Position numbers and translations under genes: made by a program
Assembly (NCBI GenBank): GCA_009733575.1
Contig: ML769489.1
Span: 62,001-126,000 of the forward strand
Length of the DNA: 64,000 nucleotides
Direction: 5' to 3'
DNA from: Gymnopus androsaceus JB14
Lineage: Eukaryota > Basidiomycota > Agaricomycetes > Agaricales > Omphalotaceae
The notes under the pieces: generated by a model
What the model saw: only the letters and a program-made list of their open reading frames with translations
Databases searched by the model: none
What the model was told of the DNA's origin: nothing
Shown: one piece after another, positions 59,144 to 64,000 of the stretch
Layout of the letters: each line of letters opens with the position of its first letter
Numbering within the stretch: the first letter of the stretch is position 1

Positions 59144-59700
59144 CTACTTTCCCTTCTTTTCCTGTTGTTCTCCATGTTCTTTCAAGAAGAACCCCGAATA
59201 AAGTTCCTTGCCCTCCGAATCGAGTATCCTTCCTTTCATTTGCGTTCCAGTCCGCTCCAGTTCAAAGCTTCCACTGCACGTTTTCCTGTCGCACGGCCCC
59301 CCTCCGCCTCCACTTGTTACCGTGAATGTATACTCCCATAACTTCCACACTTCAAATCAACAGTGGGTGCATTTGTGATTTCAAGTTTCTCTTTCCAGAC
59401 GACTTCCAATTTTAAGATTGTGGAAATCCAGAATTCGAGTTGTCCTTTTTGGGAGGGAGTGCATTCTGTAAGACCAGCTCGCTCGCCCCCTTCGACTACC
59501 TTGAAATGGGCGTCGATAAACGCATAGGTTAAACCACGAGGGATATTTGATCTTTACCCAACGAGAGAGCTCTGTTATGAAAGTGAGGTCTAGGCTAATA
59601 TAGATATATTAAAGTCACTCACACCGAGAGGTGCTGCACACACAGTGAGTGCACTGGAGAGCAGACCGAAAACTACAACAGACAAGTAGCTAGAACGCAT
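59144..59700 (-). CDS. Small secreted protein, hypothetical
   Basis: ATG 59700 opens MRSSYLSVVVFGLLSSALTV and CAAPLG, a clear signal peptide, then a GTGAGT intron. Next, AFIDAHFKVVEGGERAGLTE and FWISTILKLEVVWKEKLEIT read well. The last part, EYTFTVTSGGGGGPCDRKTC and SGSFELERTGTQMKGRI, is in another frame. A small intron or a frameshift is required near 59345. Two Cys lie in the GGPCDRKTCSG stretch. Function unknown. Confidence 0.45.
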
Positions 59701-61271
59701 TTCGCTGCTGGTTTTGAACTTCTGAATGAAGTATTACTAGTTGAGAGGTGAGGAGCTCGACCAGCAAGCTGAAGAAAGGGACGCGTGGAACTCGACCAGC
59801 AAGTTGGAGGAACCCGATCGTGCTAATCCACTTTATAAACGGCAAGGCACAGAATTAAAAAACGGGAGTTTCAAAATGATTTGGATACGATGCATTAATT
59901 CAAAAAGTAACCACTCCCAGCTGTTTTGAAAAGTGCTGCTTGAGTTCTATTCTATTAAAGTATAGGATCCGAGTTTATAGCTTGAAAATACGGTTAGATT
60001 GGTGGGACATACCTCCATCAGCCACGATACGCCTGCCCGTTCTGAGTTGGGAAAATGCAACTCCTACGAGTTGGCTTGCAGCCAGTGGCTCGTGGGATCT
60101 TAAATGTTTTCCTCTGGTTTTCATTCCACGCTTATAGCCTTCCAATCCTATATATCAAGTATAATGTTCCAACGCCAATACATACCGTAACATACGTCGT
60201 CTGACGTCCAGGCTGTTTCACCGCCAGGGAAAAGCTGTACATACTACTGGTAGCACAGATTGTCTATATGTAGCATAGCGAGGAGCTTCCAGGAACCTGG
60301 AACATTGCTCCACTTAATACCATATGATTCCAATCCGACCATTGGGCCATTAAACGATTGCGGCTCTCACTGGCAGGTCTGCCTGCTGCAGTTCTTGAAG
60401 GACAGCAAGGCAAGAAGAGTTGTATGAGGAGTACGATTGTGGCTGAGCAGACCAGGAGATGTTGGAGATCAATGAAGAAACGGATGAAGCAGAGGACTCA
60501 AGAGTGGCGTTACGTCCCCGCACGTGACAAATTCAGAGACGCCGCTACTCAATTAGCGGCGCTAATTATCTTCCTTTCTTACGACCAGATAGACGAATTA
60601 AGATATGCTCCTCCTCTCGTGCTTGTGTATGACCTTCACTTGTTACACTGCTGCCTTTCTTCGAGAGCTTCTATTCCTGGACTGGTGGGCTACCTTTTTG
60701 CGAGGCTCAACGCTCGAGCATCACAGATAATTTGTCCATTGCCGTCTCGATGCTTCCATACCCTAATTTCTCCACTCTCGAAGGACCATTTGAGGCCATC
60801 TGATGCTATATTTATCACTTAAACCACCACTACCACCACCACACTGGTCTATTGCGACTGGCACCAGTGCTTCCAATGAACAGAGATGTATGCATTGGAC
60901 TCGGGCTGTATTAACGCAATCGTGTGCACGCAAGCGATTCATATTCCTATAGCTATTGTCAGTTGCGCCATTTTTCATGCAGTTCATGTTTGCCTACACC
61001 TTTCCTGACTGTCTAACTCAAATAAGTACACAATGTAGCACAGCGCGCTTTAATGTGGCTGTACTTAGCCGCGAAGAAGACACTGCATTCAAATTCCAAT
61101 CCTACACTGAAAGCTGTTTTCCTTGAAGCATTCCGACTCTTCTTTTTGTGGCCGATTCTAGTCAAGACAATCAAGAACCGATGCTATAAGTAATGTAGAT
61201 GTATCATGTACTTGAATACCATCCCCCTTCCCCTCGCTTTGCAGAACCCCTCTCCCTCCGAAATAATCAAG
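59701..61271. other. Intergenic, no supported gene
   Basis: An open frame at 60358-60822 has no recognisable domain and no splice support. Confidence 0.4.
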
Positions 61272-62450
61272 ATGAATAGCGTCTTCTTTTCACAAGCAAA
61301 TAACATCAGGTTCAGCGGTAGCGATGGTCCGATATTTAACTACGTTGCTGGTGACCTCCACATCTCCTGCAATTATTCTTCCTCAGCACAAACATTTTCG
61401 CCATCATCCACGTATGCGTCACCTGTTTCAATTCACTTTTCAAAATGCTCATGTCGGATACCACCTTTTTAGTTCAGCGGAACATTCGGGATGTTACACT
61501 GGGCCAATGAGAACCTACGGAGTAGAATCGACAGAAATGATAGACCTTGTTCCACGACACAGTGCTCAACGCCTCCTCCCTTCGACAAACAACAATGATA
61601 GTCTGGATAGGAACCCCTTTCGATCATTCGTCCCAGACACAAGGAATATTACTGTTAATGACTCGGACGAAAACACAAGGTCAGTGATATATTCTTCGTA
61701 TCGCCTTGTGCTCATGTTGTCGAACATAGTTCTGTGCAAGCGCGCAGACATCTGCGGCGAGGAAGAAGATGTACTAGAGATATACTGACTGCTGATGAGT
61801 GAGTATTCCAAGGTTTTCGTATTTATTCATGTTAACAGTAAAGTAGCCAGGGAGGACGCCACCGCCCATCCCAGAACAATCGTACAAGTACCAGAAACCC
61901 AGTCCACACCACAAACTTTACTGTAAATCTTGCTGATGGCTCAGTATATACCGATGTTACGGATGACTTTGCCACTACAGCTCTGTACCTACAGCTCCCC
62001 TCATGCACGGCGGATTCGACCCTACCATGATCCTGAAAATCTCCGTCATGGTCGTAGGGCAAATCGAGCACAGGGCAGAGCAGGTTATGATCAACCACAC
62101 TCATTTAATCTTCACCGCCGTAATTCGGGACATGGGAATGCTGGATCTTTCTCGTCCAAGCTTCCTCAACGGCGCGCATGACTTCGCTATCAATGGCGTA
62201 GCATTTCGGTATGATATTACCTACTATCCATACTATCATGATTGATTAAAAAAACCACAGCTCGACGACCGCGGGATTAACTACTAGGAGAACACAGAGT
62301 AATGTGTCGGAATTTCCTACCATAAACGGGCCTCCTCCACCTCCCACTTACTCGGAACGTGGAAAAGATAGACTTGTCCAAACTAGTGACAGTGAAGAGA
62401 GCAGACCTCCTCCTTCTTATAATGAGGTCTGGGACAAGATTGAATCGTAG
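61272..62450 (+). CDS. Uncharacterised multi-exon protein with C-terminal PPxY motifs
   Basis: The start is ATG 61272: MNSVFFSQANNIRFSGSDGP then FNYVAGDLHISC. This N-terminus resembles the FSGxxxxxxGGxFxxVxGD opening of Agaricomycete NACHT proteins, including the one at 22562. Introns with good borders (about 61410-61470, 61681-61730, 61800-61850, 61919-61978, 62209-62258) join PMRTYGVESTEMIDLVPRHS, DSLDRNPFRSFVPDTRNITV, TIVQVPETQSTPQTLLSVPT, FDPTMILKISVMVVGQIEHR and FTAVIRDMGMLDLSRPSFLN in one frame. The tail carries PPPPPTYSERG and RPPPSYNEVWDKIES, two PPxY motifs that could bind WW domains. TAG at 62448-62450. Function unknown. Confidence 0.55.
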
Positions 62451-62815
62451 AGTTGGCAGAATCAGAAGCTCAAAGCGAATTTTATTTTCCTTTAGACTGG
62501 ACATTGAACTCTCCTGTATGTAGAGATGTAAGTATATCGAATACAACTCGTCAAAACAAAATTGGCTGCAGCTGGTTTTTGAATTATCGGGCGGCAACTC
62601 CTCCTTAGCCTCTGCAGTGGCTTCGCTCTTAGCGTTCTCGAACAAGCAACACAGTGCACGACTCACTGACATGTTCTTTGCCAATTCTTTGTGTTTTTGA
62701 ACTCTCGCATCGAAGCCCTCTGGTTAATATATACTAGTATAATGACGAAGGCTAAATATGCATGTTACTCTATAACTTGCAAGGAAAACAACTTTTATAA
62801 AAAGGTAACTTTCAT

Positions 62816-64000
62816 TCAGAGTAGAACGGCACTGAAAAGATCAGACGCGTCAATGAAGTCAAAGTTTTCGACGGAATAAGTAGTACTCCCAACATTCGCT
62901 GTGACGTCTAGGTAGAACACGCCATTGGAAATATTGGCTGAAAAGAACGTGAAACCTCCTTCAGGTGGGTCGGTGTCATCAAGCTGTAGAGGAGTCGAAG
63001 TAATTACGGGAAGAAGAGGTGGAGTGGTGTTCAAGTTGGGATGTGCAAATGTGCTCAGAGATGCGGTAGCCTCAACTGCTTCTGAGACATGTATCTATGA
63101 GAAGTAACTCTCAGAATCTACAAACATAATTTAAAAGGACTATTGCTTACCGCCACAACAACTTCAAAGGATTCGGAAATGGTGGGAGAGAGTTCTATCA
63201 GTGTTTTGGTACGCTTGAAATCAACAAACAGCGAATCTTGCTCAATTACGAATCCTGAGCCGCCATTATCAACAATAACGGGATCGGAGCCGTTGCATGT
63301 CGCTGATTTCGAACCAAAACTGGAGATTGAAGAAGTAGCATTGATAGTCGCGTTGAAAAGGTATTGTTCAGCGGTAACGCCTTGCGCTAGGGGGTGAATG
63401 TGACTGACTCGGTGCTGGATGATACTACATGAGCATCCGGTTGATGGACAGAAGGATCCCTGTCGGTCTGCCCACAGCATAGTCACAGTGGAGCTCGCGC
63501 TCGGGTTGAGAACCTATGGATATTATCTTATTATTAACACCTGGATATTGTGGACAGATACATACTCGTAAGGTGATTATCATAATGAAAGTTCCATTTT
63601 GGTAAGATAGCAAGGGATCGGAGACCACATAATTAGACGGTTCTGTAACAGGATCGGTGAGAGTTACACCATTTGGGACAGTGTTGATCATCCTTTGAAT
63701 CAGGTCTCCGCAAGTTTGAGTGAATTTATCGGAGGACAGTAGACTAGCAAAGGCTTGAAAATCATTTACACTGGATTTTGAGAGGGAAGAACGCACCTCT
63801 GCATGGTCACATTTGCGTCACTCGAGAAAATGCGAAAGTCTGATCGTGCTGTAAGATTTGGGCCAACGAAGTACATCTTGGGTGGTGATTTGAAGATATT
63901 GGGAGACTCTGTCAAAGACCTTGTTTGAAACAAAGTCGAGGGATACGCGTAGTTTTGGATCACATCGTGGTATCAAAAGCCAGGGTTGTATCAAAGGTGT
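62816..64000 (-). CDS. C-terminal part of a secreted fungal haem peroxidase (partial)
   Basis: Minus-strand exons read VIQNYAYPSTLFQTRSLTES, then PPKMYFVGPNLTARSDFRIF and SSDANVTMQR, then NDFQAFASLLSSDKFTQTCG and DLIQRMINTVPNGVTLTDPV. After that, TVTMLWADRQGSFCPSTG and VEEx-free hydrophilic sheets lead to VENFDFIDASDLFSAVLL and TGA 62816-62818. The DFRxFxSDxNxTMxR and QRxxNTVPxGVTLTDxxTP patterns are those I associate with the C-terminal region of Agaricomycete secreted haem peroxidases. The haem-binding half would lie beyond 64000. Family call is moderate because the catalytic part is not in the window. Confidence 0.5.

Noticed and set aside
60358..60822. 154-residue open frame
   Set aside because: No domain, unusual composition, no supporting splice or homology cue; long frames of this size occur by chance.
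62277..62684. 135-residue minus-strand frame
   Set aside because: It is antisense to the PPxY exon, whose frame and splice borders are better supported.

Overview
This window is nuclear DNA from a basidiomycete fungus of the Agaricomycetes, probably Agaricales. The evidence is intron-dense genes with roughly 50-65 bp GT-AG introns, a DUF6534 membrane protein, a NACHT-WD40 receptor, a DyP peroxidase and an L-amino-acid oxidase. There is one assembly gap (25 N at 42203-42227). All exon models are hand-read from splice signals and frame continuity; the species cannot be named from the sequence.

Layout. 0.2-6 kb: an intron-containing tRNA-Gly and a long-form tRNase Z (TRZ1/ELAC2-like) gene with frame lesions. 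6-8.8 kb: decayed tRNA-Gly copies and low-complexity DNA. 8.8-14.2 kb: a DUF6534 membrane protein (-) and a secreted GMC oxidoreductase (+). 14.2-20.4 kb: an Old Yellow Enzyme gene (-) surrounded by rearranged fragments of the tRNase Z gene in both orientations. 20.6-22.2 kb: a DJ-1/Hsp31-like pseudogene and a hypothetical protein. 22.5-26.7 kb: a NACHT-WD40 (STAND/NLR) gene with 14 WD40 repeats of exactly 129 bp plus a decayed fifteenth. 26.8-42.8 kb: a repeat island with an LTR fragment with primer-binding site, a Copia relic, several MITE and foldback elements, a 3.3 kb terminal-inverted-repeat element, a duplicated NLR 3' end broken by a 755 bp Mutator-type element, tRNA-like elements, a degenerate telomere-like tract and minisatellites.

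42.8-55.5 kb holds the most interesting set. An L-amino-acid oxidase (makes H2O2) and a DyP-type haem peroxidase (uses H2O2) carry the same extra N-terminal module of about 140 residues, with four introns at the same positions and phases (two of the exons are identical in length, 87 and 56 nt). Two paralogous von Willebrand A-domain genes flank the oxidase as an inverted pair, and their promoters are also related. A truncated, frameshifted second oxidase copy lies at 43-44 kb. I read this as a candidate locally assembled oxidase-peroxidase system in which the shared module may co-localise the two enzymes.

56-64 kb: a tRNA-like relic, a weak hypothetical gene, a C2H2 zinc-finger protein, a small secreted protein, a multi-exon PPxY protein whose N-terminus resembles that of the NLR, and the C-terminal part of a secreted haem peroxidase running off the window end.
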